Assembly (NCBI GenBank): GCA_044237845.1
Contig: JBIIEL010000027.1
Location: 1 to 27,287 of the forward strand
DNA length: 27,287 nucleotides
Source: QFOX01 sp044237845
GTDB taxonomy: Bacteria > Pseudomonadota > Alphaproteobacteria > Rickettsiales > UBA3002
Reading direction: 5' to 3'
Below, piece by piece: positions 7,935 through 15,125 of this stretch. Positions within the stretch are counted from its first letter, which is position 1, and every line of letters begins with the position of its first letter. Under the pieces are notes generated by a model. That model did no database searches and was not told the origin of the DNA. It saw only the letters and a program-made list of their open reading frames with translations. Position numbers and translations under genes: made by a program.

Positions 7935-9115
7935 GGCAGCAGCGAGGGGGCGGATGGCAAGGCATCACGTAGAACAGAGAAGGGGTCACTCTCTGCGGGA
8001 GAGCTATTGTTAGTCTCGTTCTCTTCTTTCGCCTCCGACGCAGTCGGCGCAGCCAGAGGCAGCAACCAATAGGTTTTGCCGCGGGATTTTTGGTGTCCGG
8101 CTTCCCACTCCGCCGCATCGCCCTGGCCGTAGAATAAATCGGCGCGGTGGGGACCTTTCAGCGCCCCGCCTGTATCCTGCGAGATGAATAGGCGGCGCAG
8201 TGGCGTTTCGCTCTGAGTGGCGTAGGACATTTTGGTGGTGTCGATGAAGGTGGGCACGCCGTAGGCAGCGCGGTCGTCATCCACAGCGATGGAGCGCAGC
8301 GGCGTTAGCGGAAGGCCAATGGCGCCTTTGGCGGCTTTATCGCCAGGCCCCATTTTGAAGAACACGTAAGACGGGTTCTGGTTCATCACCTCGTCCGCCT
8401 CGTCGGGGTTGTCATTCAGCCAGTCGCGGATGGATTGCATCGAGAGCTGTTCCAGCGTGCCGCGCTCCTTGAGGATGCGGCCGATAGGCACGTATTCATA
8501 GCCGTTCTGCGCGGCATATTGCAGGCCGACCATGCTGCCATCGGTGAGGCGCACTTTGCCGGAGCCCTGCACATGGAGGAAAAACAGCATCGCCGGGTCG
8601 TCGACATAAAGCAGCACCGGCGCGCGGCCTTCGAGTGCGCCGCCGACGATTTCCTCGCGCGTGAAATACGGCGCGCGGGTTTTGAGGTCGCGCGGCACAC
8701 CATAAACCGGCGTGAGATAGGGCGCTTTTTTAGTTTTGGAACCGTTCAGGATTGGCTCGTAATAGCCGGTGATGAGGCCTTCTGGCTGCGACTCGGTTTC
8801 CACTTTATAAGGCGCAAAATAGGTCTCGAAGAACTGGCGCGCGGCGGCGTCATCCGGCTGGCCGAGATTGCTGGCGGCGTTGCAGGCACGCTGCCAGTTG
8901 GCGCGCGCGCCGACGGCACCTTCATTTTTCGATTGATACGGCGTTTTGCGCGTGGCGACGACGCGGCAGGAATCCACAAACACCGAAAGCGGCGCGGCGT
9001 GGGTATCCTCGCGCCAGCCGTTGATATCGTTGAAGCGTGCAGGCACGATCTTCGTCGCATCGCCACAGGCGGTGAGGGAGAGAGAGAGTAAAAAGAGTGC
9101 GAGAAGTTTTTTCAT
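7931..9115 (-). CDS. mltA: membrane-bound lytic murein transglycosylase A
   Basis: A 394-aa lipoprotein (MKKLLALFLL..., lipobox LTAC with Cys17) that cleaves peptidoglycan glycan strands to 1,6-anhydromuropeptides at the outer membrane. The MltA domain is recognised from LITGYYEP, the HVQGSGK.RL segment and the stretch through NQNPSYVFF. The C-terminal 3D domain is recognised from SIAVDDD, GVPTFIDT and ISQDTGGALKG.HRADLF.G.G, which contains the catalytic Asp of the family. The C-terminal tail is extended and Glu/Asn/Ser-rich. No Shine-Dalgarno is present; instead a possible promoter ends 6 nt before the ATG. The gene lies between a Tim44-like gene and smr in the usual alphaproteobacterial order. 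Confidence 0.93.
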   Translation of the reverse strand: MKKLLALFLLSLSLTACGDATKIVPARFNDINGWREDTHAAPLSVFVDSCRVVATRKTPYQSKNEGAVGARANWQRACNAASNLGQPDDAAARQFFETYFAPYKVETESQPEGLITGYYEPILNGSKTKKAPYLTPVYGVPRDLKTRAPYFTREEIVGGALEGRAPVLLYVDDPAMLFFLHVQGSGKVRLTDGSMVGLQYAAQNGYEYVPIGRILKERGTLEQLSMQSIRDWLNDNPDEADEVMNQNPSYVFFKMGPGDKAAKGAIGLPLTPLRSIAVDDDRAAYGVPTFIDTTKMSYATQSETPLRRLFISQDTGGALKGPHRADLFYGQGDAAEWEAGHQKSRGKTYWLLPLAAPTASEAKEENETNNSSPAESDPFSVLRDALPSAPSLLP

Positions 9116-9121
9116 GTGCCA

Positions 9122-9150
9122 ACGCTAGAGGCAGATGGCGCTGCTGTCAC
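9122..9150 (-). promoter_or_regulatory. possible promoter of mltA, leaderless type
   Basis: On the minus strand GTGACA (9145-9150), a 17-nt spacer and TAGCGT (9122-9127) precede the mltA ATG by only 6 nt. A transcript from this site would begin at or next to the start codon, and no Shine-Dalgarno is present. The hexamers are moderate matches, and mltA may also be transcribed from the upstream Tim44-like gene. Confidence 0.4.
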
Positions 9151-9160
9151 GCATGGGCGG

Positions 9161-9814
9161 CTATGTTTCCACAATTGTCCAGCTGGGGTCGCTGCTGGTG
9201 AGGGTGCGGGTGAAGACCCATTGGTCTTCCACCACCTCAACATGCGAGGCGTCGCCTTCGAGAATGTTCCCGTCTTTATCGCGAATCAGGTGAATTTGCT
9301 CGCTGGCGAAATCGACCGTCAGCGTGGCGAGATTGCCGCTCAGCTTTGCGTTTGTAATCTCGGCCTTGGTGATGGCAACAAGGGTCGTATCTGCTAGGCG
9401 GTTGGCGGCGTCGGCATCTGTCAGCGAGAGTTCAAAACTTTTCATCATCTCGTCCGACAGCAGCATTTTCAGGGTGTCGCGGTCGCGCTTGGTGAAAGCG
9501 GTGATAACCATCTCGAACGCGGTGCGTGCGCCGGTTAAAAATTCGTCCGGCGCGAACTCGCGGTCGATGCCGCGCATGGCGACGAAGGTCTCAGCCAGTG
9601 CGCCGTATTTGCCGGCAAGGTCGTCTTTTTTCTCGTCACCCGCTGCGCGTGCGCGTGCTGCTGGCAACTGAATGACGCGCTCGAACTCCGCGAGCGGTGC
9701 TGGCTTGTTGTTTGGGGTTTGGTCGTGCTCGCTGGTGGTGCCAAGCATGGCGCGGTAGCGCAGTAGAATGAATGCGGCCAGCGCGCCAATCACGATAATG
9801 TCGCCGTAGGGCAT
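9161..9814 (-). CDS. Tim44-like domain protein
   Basis: A 217-aa protein with one N-terminal membrane anchor (about 4-18, after MPYGD), a charged linker, and a C-terminal Tim44-like domain (about 75-215). Recognisable segments are FL.GAR.AFEMVI.AF...D...LK.LLSDE and the closing EDQWVFTR...S.DPSW.I.ET. In alphaproteobacteria the family is related to mitochondrial Tim44 (TimA-like) and is thought to act at the inner membrane; its exact role is unsettled. It is divergent from secB with about 68 nt between starts and upstream of mltA and smr, the normal neighbourhood. The Shine-Dalgarno is weak (AGAAAG). Confidence 0.88.
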   Translation of the reverse strand: MPYGDIIVIGALAAFILLRYRAMLGTTSEHDQTPNNKPAPLAEFERVIQLPAARARAAGDEKKDDLAGKYGALAETFVAMRGIDREFAPDEFLTGARTAFEMVITAFTKRDRDTLKMLLSDEMMKSFELSLTDADAANRLADTTLVAITKAEITNAKLSGNLATLTVDFASEQIHLIRDKDGNILEGDASHVEVVEDQWVFTRTLTSSDPSWTIVET

Positions 9815-9826
9815 AGTGTTATCTTT

Positions 9827-9854
9827 CTTGCGATGTGGACTGGTTTGATATAGA
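9827..9854 (+). promoter_or_regulatory. possible secB promoter
   Basis: CTTGCG (9827-9832), a 16-nt spacer and TATAGA (9849-9854) lie in the divergent region between the Tim44-like gene and secB. This position favours the internal ATG at 9883 as the secB start, because the earlier ATG at 9835 would lie upstream of the -10. The hexamers are only moderate matches. Confidence 0.4.
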
Positions 9855-9882
9855 CAAACCCGAGATAATTACAAGGATACTT

Positions 9883-10329
9883 ATGACCGGAACACCGCAA
9901 ACCACTCGCCCAACGATTTTCCTACGTGCGCAATACATCAAAGATTTATCGTTCGAAAATCCGCGTGCACCCGCTAGCCTGTTCACCCTCAAAGAGCCGC
10001 CGCAAATAGAAGTTTCCGTCAATCTCGGCGCGCAGCGGCTGGACGAGCATGTGTTTGAAGTGGCGCTGCAAATAGGCGTTCGTGCGCTGGTGGATAAGGC
10101 GACGGTGTTCCTCACGGATCTCGTCTATGCCGGTGTGATTGAAATGCAAAATATTCCCGAAGAACAGATTGAGCCGACTCTTTTTATTCAGGGTGCGCAG
10201 ATGATTTATCCGTTTGCCCGCCGCGTGATTTCCGACGTGACGCGCGATGGAGGCTTCCCGCCTGTGGCACTCGAGCCGCTCGACTTTGCGGCGATGTATG
10301 CCGAGCAACGCCAGAAGGCAAGTGCGTAG
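9883..10329 (+). CDS. secB: protein-export chaperone SecB
   Basis: SecB binds unfolded preproteins in the cytosol and delivers them to SecA. The call rests on IFLRAQYIKDLSFENP, LYS-poor beta strands such as QIEVSVNL and VFEVAL, and the C-terminal signature DVTRDGGFPPVALEPLDF. The frame is open from an ATG at 9835, but I choose 9883 (148 aa): AAGGA stands 5 nt upstream, the family normally starts just before the Thr/Pro-rich segment and RAQYIKDLSFE, and the 16 extra residues resemble nothing in SecB. The gene directly abuts pgsA (stop TAG, then GTG), so the two may be coupled. Confidence 0.95.
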   Translation: MTGTPQTTRPTIFLRAQYIKDLSFENPRAPASLFTLKEPPQIEVSVNLGAQRLDEHVFEVALQIGVRALVDKATVFLTDLVYAGVIEMQNIPEEQIEPTLFIQGAQMIYPFARRVISDVTRDGGFPPVALEPLDFAAMYAEQRQKASA

Positions 10330-11058
10330 GTGATTGACCGCGCACGCATCCCCAACCTGCTGACCTTCGCGCGGGCGGCGGCAGTTCCGGTATCGTTGCT
10401 GATTATGATTTTTTCGCCGGGGCAGCATGCGTGGCTCTATGTGATTTTTGTGACGGCCTCGCTCACCGATTTGCTCGACGGCTATCTCGCGCGGAAATGG
10501 AACAGTGTGAGCCCGCTCGGCGCGCTGCTCGACCCGATTGCGGATAAGCTTTTGGTGGCGCTCACGCTTGTCTATATATTAGTTGAAGGGGGTATCACCC
10601 CCTACGCGGCTTCGCCGCTGACCCCTTCCGCAAGCGGCTCGCCATGGGAGGCTACGCAAGCCTTCAACCACGGCACGGCGTGGGCGACGGGGCTGGTGGA
10701 TTTGCTCCATCTCTCCTTCCCTGTGCCAAGCCCTGCTGACGCACCGTTTGTGACCATGCTGTGGACGCTTTCGGCGAGCTCGCTGTTTATTCCCGTCATT
10801 CTCATTCTGCTGCGCGAGCTGTATATTTCCGGCCTGCGCGAGTTCCTCGCCACGCGGCAGATGACGCTGCCGGTGAGCAAGGGCGGCAAATGGAAAACCG
10901 CGATGCAGATGACCGGCATCGGCCTCGTGCTCGGCGCGCCGGTATTCGCGGAGCCGTTTTTCGCTGCGCTCGGCAATGCGTTTATTTGGCTCGCGGCGCT
11001 CCTTGCACTGGTGAGTGCAGTAGATTACACGCGCAAAGCCTGGGGAATTTTGAAGTAG
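10330..11058 (+). CDS. pgsA: CDP-diacylglycerol--glycerol-3-phosphate 3-phosphatidyltransferase, with insertion
   Basis: An inner-membrane enzyme that makes phosphatidylglycerol phosphate from CDP-diacylglycerol and glycerol-3-phosphate. The full CDP-alcohol phosphotransferase signature is present: D47, D50-G51, A54-R55, G64, D68 and D72. LREL.ISGLREFLA and the KWKTA.QM segment are typical of PgsA. The start is GTG, immediately after the secB stop. At 242 aa it is about 55 residues longer than usual; the excess lies between membrane segments at about residues 86-145. The first part of the excess is encoded by a run of hairpins (10582-10668) annotated as a repeat. The stop is directly adjacent to the stop of the convergent ilvE gene. 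Confidence 0.93.
   Translation: MIDRARIPNLLTFARAAAVPVSLLIMIFSPGQHAWLYVIFVTASLTDLLDGYLARKWNSVSPLGALLDPIADKLLVALTLVYILVEGGITPYAASPLTPSASGSPWEATQAFNHGTAWATGLVDLLHLSFPVPSPADAPFVTMLWTLSASSLFIPVILILLRELYISGLREFLATRQMTLPVSKGGKWKTAMQMTGIGLVLGAPVFAEPFFAALGNAFIWLAALLALVSAVDYTRKAWGILK
10582..10668. repeat. hairpin-rich, palindrome-bounded insertion in pgsA
   Basis: The segment is bounded by GTTGAAGG (10582-10589) and its exact inverse CCTTCAAC (10661-10668), giving 87 bp or 29 codons. Inside are three successive hairpins: AGGGGGT-ATC-ACCCCCT (10587-10603), GCGGC-TTC-GCCGC (10606-10618) and CCGC-AA-GCGG (10628-10637). It falls where PgsA proteins normally have a short loop. This looks like an in-frame palindromic element, different in sequence from the one in smr. 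Confidence 0.7.
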
Positions 11059-11949
11059 TTAAGCCGCGGCTTTGATATGCCCACGCGTGGCTTTTTCGTA
11101 GGCGGCCATGAGGGCGTGGGTGACGGCACCGGGGGTGAATTTCTGCCCTTCGATCTCGCCAACGGGGCTGATTTCCGCGGCGGAGCCGGTGAGGAAAATC
11201 TCCTGCGCTTTGGCGAGTTCGTCCGGCATCATATGGCGCTCCACGACCGTGTAGCCCAGCTCGCGCGCCAGCGCGATGACGGTCTGGCGGGTGATGCCGT
11301 TCAGGAAACAATCCGCCTTCGGCGTGTGCAGTTCGCCGTTGATGACGAGGAACAGGTTCGCGCCCGTTGCTTCGGCGAGATAGCCGCGGTAATCGAGCAT
11401 CAGCGCGTCTTGGAAGCCTCGCGCTTCGGCGTCGTGCTTGCTGATGGTGCAGATCATGTAAAGCCCGGCGGCCTTGGCGTGAACGGGTTCGGTCTCCTCG
11501 CTCGGGCGCTTGTATTTCGCCCAGCATAGGCGGATGCCCTTGGCTTTCACTTCGGGGTTGAACATGCTCGGCCATGCCCATGTGGCAATCGCCACGTGGA
11601 TTTTACTGATCTGCGCGCTGACGGCCATCATCTCGCTGCCGCGCCAGGCGACGGGGCGCACATAGGCATCCACCACTTTGTTGGCGGCGAGGACGTCGGC
11701 CTTCGCTTTTTCCAGTTCATCCACAGAATACGGAATCGTCATGCCGAGAATGTTGGCGGATTTATGCAGCCGCTCCGAATGCTCGCGGCTTTTAAAAATT
11801 TTGCCGCCATAGGCGCGCTCGCCCTCGAACACGCTGCTGCCATAATGCAGCCCGTGAGTGAGCACATGCACCCGCGCCTCGCGCCAGGGCACCAGTTTGC
11901 CATCGAACCAGATGACACCGTCGCGGTCGTCGAAGGGTAGTACGCTCAT
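11059..11949 (-). CDS. ilvE: branched-chain amino acid aminotransferase
   Basis: A PLP-dependent fold-type IV transaminase for the last step of valine, leucine and isoleucine synthesis and for their catabolism. At 296 aa it has normal length. The PLP lysine is K159 in HAKAAGLY, and EATGANLF (193-200) follows as expected; the N-terminal THGLHYGSSVFEGERAYGG is the family's substrate-side segment. The start has a good Shine-Dalgarno (GGAG, about 6 nt upstream). It lies 36 nt downstream of the NDUFS4-like gene on the same strand and converges on pgsA with no spacer between the stops, so transcripts from both sides must overlap or end inside the opposing gene. Confidence 0.95.
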   Translation of the reverse strand: MSVLPFDDRDGVIWFDGKLVPWREARVHVLTHGLHYGSSVFEGERAYGGKIFKSREHSERLHKSANILGMTIPYSVDELEKAKADVLAANKVVDAYVRPVAWRGSEMMAVSAQISKIHVAIATWAWPSMFNPEVKAKGIRLCWAKYKRPSEETEPVHAKAAGLYMICTISKHDAEARGFQDALMLDYRGYLAEATGANLFLVINGELHTPKADCFLNGITRQTVIALARELGYTVVERHMMPDELAKAQEIFLTGSAAEISPVGEIEGQKFTPGAVTHALMAAYEKATRGHIKAAA

Positions 11950-11985
11950 AAAGGCTCCGTTTTGTGTAAATTTAAAGATTGTGCG

Positions 11986-12309
11986 TTAGCAGTTGCCGTC
12001 GAATGCTTTGCGGCGGTTGGCGCTAAAATTCTCTGCGTAGGCTTTGGGGGTAATGGCAGGAGATTTTGGCTCATTCACTATGTAGTGGATGTTCTTGGCG
12101 GTGGCGTACGCGATAGCTTCTTCCTTCGTTGCGAAGGTAAGTTTCACCTGCGTAATAGTGTCAGGCATGGTGTTCCAGCCCATCAACGCATCTGGGCGAC
12201 CCGGGGCAGAGCGGTCAAACTCTAGCAGCCAGTGCTGAGTTTTCGCTTTACCGGATTGCATCGCGGTTTTGGTAGGTTGATAGATTTTGGCAGTCGGGTG
12301 CATATTCAT
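11986..12309 (-). CDS. NDUFS4-like accessory subunit of NADH dehydrogenase
   Basis: A 107-aa soluble protein of the family conserved between alphaproteobacteria and the mitochondrial 18-kDa complex I subunit (NDUFS4). The evidence is ARIYQP-like AKIYQPTKTAMQSGK, the core W.LEF....GR.D.LMGW, the segment TFATKEEAIAYA and the closing YAENF. It is expected to bind complex I peripherally on the cytoplasmic side. There is no Shine-Dalgarno. A consensus-like promoter ends 6 nt before the ATG, so the mRNA is probably leaderless; a second in-frame ATG is codon 3. ilvE follows on the same strand. Confidence 0.88.
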   Translation of the reverse strand: MNMHPTAKIYQPTKTAMQSGKAKTQHWLLEFDRSAPGRPDALMGWNTMPDTITQVKLTFATKEEAIAYATAKNIHYIVNEPKSPAITPKAYAENFSANRRKAFDGNC

Positions 12310-12315
12310 GCGCTG

Positions 12316-12343
12316 AATCTAGCGCGCTTGTATGCGTAGTCAA
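12316..12343 (-). promoter_or_regulatory. promoter of the NDUFS4-like gene, leaderless type
   Basis: On the minus strand TTGACT (12338-12343), a 16-nt spacer and TAGATT (12316-12321) stand 6 nt before the ATG at 12309. The predicted transcription start coincides with the start codon. The -35 and spacer lie inside the inverted repeat 12322-12349. Confidence 0.6.
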
Positions 12344-12349
12344 GCGCGC
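12322..12349. repeat. perfect 9-bp inverted repeat overlapping a promoter
   Basis: GCGCGCTTG (12322-12330) and CAAGCGCGC (12341-12349) are perfectly complementary across a 10-nt loop. The repeat begins about 10 nt after the stop of the XagB-like gene, so it could be its transcription terminator, but no T-run follows on the minus strand. It also covers the -35 and spacer of the NDUFS4-like promoter, so it could be an operator. Both readings are open. Confidence 0.7.
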
Positions 12350-12358
12350 GGCGGGCTT

Positions 12359-14233
12359 CTAAGTGTGAACCTGTTCAGATTTGCGGTGCCATGTGGCGCG
12401 TAGGCGGCTGACCCCATGGCGGGTTTTACCCCAGTGATGCGGCCTGACAAAGAGCTGCCACAGCGCTCGTGCGGCGGCCACCGAGTTTAGCAGCCAATAA
12501 AGCGGGTAAAGCAGCAGCGCGCGGCGCATATTCTCCCAGCGCTCAATATGCAATACTGCGCGCGCAAACATCCAGTTGCAGAGCAGGCCGCCGACGAACG
12601 ACAATAGGCATAACCCATGCAAGAAGGGTGGTAGTGGCTCCGTCACATATCCTGTGAGGGAGACGAGGTAGATCGCCCAAAACACAGGTGCGAGCAGGAA
12701 GGTGAGGGCAGGCAAGCCGAAAAAGAACTGAAAGCCATAATAGCCTGTGGATCCTAAGCGGTTTTTGAGCTCGCTAGGGTCGCGCATATAGACCAGCCAA
12801 GTTTGAATATAGCCTTTAATCCACCGGGTGCGTTGGACAATCCATGCGCGCAGACTGATGGGGCATTCCTCCAGCGTCAGCGAGGGCAGTATGCGCGTTT
12901 CGTAGCCAAAATAGGCGAGGCGGATGCCAAGGTCAGCGTCCTCGGTCACGTTGAATGCGTCCCAGCCGCCTGCATCCTTAAGCGCGGCGACCCGCAGGTG
13001 GTTGCTGGTACCGCCGAGAGGAATGGGCATGCGCAGGCGCTCGAGTGCCGGGAGATTGATGCGAAAGAGTGTGCTATATTCGATAGCAAAAAGCTGTGTC
13101 AGTAGGTTTTCGTTGCGGTTATAGTAATTGAGCGGCGCTTGCAGGCAAGCCAGGCGATGATTGGCGGTACGAAACAGATGTACAGCACGGCGTAGCTGGT
13201 CGCTGGCAGGGGCATCCTCCGCATCAAAGATTACCAGAAATTCGCCACGTATTTGCTGAAGTGCTACATTGCAGGCTTTAGGTTTTGTACGTGGTTTTGA
13301 CGGTGCTACTGTGAGGATGTGCATCATCTGCGGCGGGCGTAGGGCTTTGAGCGCTTCGATAGTGGTATGGTCATCGGCCTCGCAGATTAGCTTGATGTCG
13401 AGCTTGTCGCGTGGGTAGTCTAGTGCATTGAGGCTCTCGATCAGCCGGGACATCACGGCCGCATTCTCCATGTAAAGCGGTACCAGAATGGTGTAGATGG
13501 GCAGCGTTGCATTATGAAGCGCCGCAGCGGAATCACACAGTTCAGGTAAGTGTGCCTGCTGTTCACTTAGCTGCTTCAGGCCGTGCTGGTAGAGCTGTAT
13601 TTTTATACCGAGCGACAGCAGGTAGAGAAGGTTGCATAGGAGCAGAATGATCTGCCAGCTGAATTGTGGAACAACCAGAAGTACAGCAAGCAAAAAGCCG
13701 CATAGCAGCAGTAGGCCGCGCACTTGTGGAGGAGTAAGAATGCGATCGGCCACGAGATGTTTATATTTGCGGCGTAGCGATAGGCAAGCGTGGCGCGTAG
13801 TGGTGGTTGCGGCGATAGAGGCGAAGTAATCCGTTAGGTCGCGCGGGCCGGTGATGACAAGGCGCACGGGCATTTTGTAAGATTTTTCGAGTAGGGATTG
13901 TAATTGTGGTGAGGGTTCTGACGTGGCGACAATCAGCCCGTCTCTGGATTGTGCAAACGGTACATAGTGGTGCGCGATATAGTTGGGTAAATCACGCGGA
14001 ACAAATAGAGAGCGATCCGGCGGCATATGGTTGAAATCAACGAAAGCGAGATCATGATAGGCCGCTAGCCCACGCGATAAATCCCGTGCTAGAACAAGAT
14101 TATGGCTGTATAGATAATGGCCGATTTTACCACGTGCGCGGCTAGCATATTGCTCGATCGTGCCGCGTGCAATAGCGCCGTGTGCGACAAGAATGTCACC
14201 GATGCGTTGGGGCTCTGCGTTAAGCGTTGTCAT
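12359..14233 (-). CDS. MshEN-GT2 fusion glycosyltransferase (XagB-like), exopolysaccharide synthase
   Basis: A 624-aa membrane glycosyltransferase. Residues about 5-140 resemble the MshEN/GspE N-terminal domain (IGDILVAHGAI at the start), a module that in other proteins can bind c-di-GMP. Two membrane spans follow (about 173-212). The family-2 catalytic domain (about 243-475) has the processive-synthase residues: D287/D288 in CEADD, DAED at 337-340 (DxD-like), TED at 430-432 and QRTRW at 467-471. C-terminal spans lie at about 503-600. The layout matches XagB of the xagABC autoaggregation/exopolysaccharide genes. The start overlaps the stop of the outer-membrane protein gene by 1 base (TAATG), so the two are probably coupled. 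The polymer made is unknown; control by c-di-GMP is inference. Confidence 0.85.
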   Translation of the reverse strand: MTTLNAEPQRIGDILVAHGAIARGTIEQYASRARGKIGHYLYSHNLVLARDLSRGLAAYHDLAFVDFNHMPPDRSLFVPRDLPNYIAHHYVPFAQSRDGLIVATSEPSPQLQSLLEKSYKMPVRLVITGPRDLTDYFASIAATTTTRHACLSLRRKYKHLVADRILTPPQVRGLLLLCGFLLAVLLVVPQFSWQIILLLCNLLYLLSLGIKIQLYQHGLKQLSEQQAHLPELCDSAAALHNATLPIYTILVPLYMENAAVMSRLIESLNALDYPRDKLDIKLICEADDHTTIEALKALRPPQMMHILTVAPSKPRTKPKACNVALQQIRGEFLVIFDAEDAPASDQLRRAVHLFRTANHRLACLQAPLNYYNRNENLLTQLFAIEYSTLFRINLPALERLRMPIPLGGTSNHLRVAALKDAGGWDAFNVTEDADLGIRLAYFGYETRILPSLTLEECPISLRAWIVQRTRWIKGYIQTWLVYMRDPSELKNRLGSTGYYGFQFFFGLPALTFLLAPVFWAIYLVSLTGYVTEPLPPFLHGLCLLSFVGGLLCNWMFARAVLHIERWENMRRALLLYPLYWLLNSVAAARALWQLFVRPHHWGKTRHGVSRLRATWHRKSEQVHT

Positions 14234-15030
14234 TAAAACGGATGAGAGATGCTGAGGGAAAGGCCGCGGCCATCGCCTACCTGCTTTCCGCTTACATGAT
14301 TAAATAAAGTAACGCCAATAATATGCCTGGATGAGGCCACGTAACTTGCTCCCAGTTCTAGTTTGACAAGGTTGTAATCTTGATTGCCATTTTCAGTGAA
14401 GTCGTTGCTGGGCTCAAATTCAGTGGCTGCAACCGTGCGAATAGCAGGTATCAGTTTCCAACTTTCGGTGAGACCAAGTCCAAGCGAGACATCCGCACGG
14501 ATTTGGTCGTTGAGTTCTGTGCTCCGATGACGATAGCCAACGCGTATATCAAGGTAATCATGTGGGCTGAGAAGCAAGATATTGCGTCCATACAGCAGGG
14601 AAAGCTCGCTATCTGTGCTGCTGCTGCCGCCACGCGGTGATAGGGTTTCGTCATACAGTGTTTTGAATTTGATGAGCGGCTGAAGGCTGACAATTTGTTT
14701 TTCATCTATCCATAGTCGCGTGCGTAGGAAAATTTCTGGATCAGCGATGCCGTAATTATACGCGCCTGCTTGGTTGGCATATTGCCAGTAAGCAGTACCG
14801 CCTACGGTGAGATTTTCACCTGCACCATATTCCAGATAGGGTTGGAGTTCGTATTTGAGATAACGCGCTTGCGAGGCTTTGTCGCCACTACGGTTATAAT
14901 AGGCATCGCTGGCGAAAGAGGATGCTTGCACGATAAACAATCCATTGCCTGCGGGTTGAAGCCACGCGCCGGCGCAGGCGCTGCTAGCCACTGCGTTAAT
15001 GATTAAAAACAGAGCAATGGATTTTTGCAT
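14233..15030 (-). CDS. outer-membrane beta-barrel protein, XagA-like
   Basis: A 265-aa exported protein with a signal peptide (MQKSIALFLIINAVASSACA, then GAWLQP), alternating aromatic and polar strands throughout, and a C-terminal Phe (SISHPF) as in barrel assembly signals. The frame is open up to 15111, but I choose 15030: the signal peptide begins there, a GAG-type ribosome site is near, and a promoter (TTGACT-N16-TAGGTT) lies between 15080 and 15107, downstream of the longer start. It is coupled by a 1-base overlap to the XagB-like glycosyltransferase, and the pair looks like XagA/XagB. A role in secretion or surface attachment of the polymer is inferred from context; the family assignment rests on fold features and neighbourhood. 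Confidence 0.75.
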   Translation of the reverse strand: MQKSIALFLIINAVASSACAGAWLQPAGNGLFIVQASSFASDAYYNRSGDKASQARYLKYELQPYLEYGAGENLTVGGTAYWQYANQAGAYNYGIADPEIFLRTRLWIDEKQIVSLQPLIKFKTLYDETLSPRGGSSSTDSELSLLYGRNILLLSPHDYLDIRVGYRHRSTELNDQIRADVSLGLGLTESWKLIPAIRTVAATEFEPSNDFTENGNQDYNLVKLELGASYVASSRHIIGVTLFNHVSGKQVGDGRGLSLSISHPF

Positions 15031-15079
15031 ACAGATCTCGCTGTAACGTTCTGTTGCAACATATGGTTGCGCCAACGGA

Positions 15080-15107
15080 AACCTAAAACAGCCAGAGGTT
15101 AAGTCAA
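15080..15107 (-). promoter_or_regulatory. promoter of the XagA/XagB-like operon
   Basis: On the minus strand TTGACT (15102-15107), a 16-nt spacer and TAGGTT (15080-15085) lie about 50 nt before the ATG at 15030. A small inverted repeat GCAAC-ATATG-GTTGC (15056-15070) lies in the predicted leader and could be an operator or a weak hairpin. Confidence 0.5.
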
Positions 15108-15125
15108 GCAAAGGATAGAATAAGC

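Noticed and set aside
8435..9091. Long open frame (218 codons) on the plus strand
   Set aside because: It lies wholly antisense to mltA, whose domains and lipobox are clear; a GC-rich shadow frame without a family signature.
9835..9882. Upstream start for secB
   Set aside because: The extra residues do not resemble SecB, the likely -10 lies inside them, and a better ribosome site precedes 9883.
15031..15111. Longer start for the XagA-like protein
   Set aside because: The extra 27 residues precede a complete signal peptide, and the likely promoter lies within this segment.
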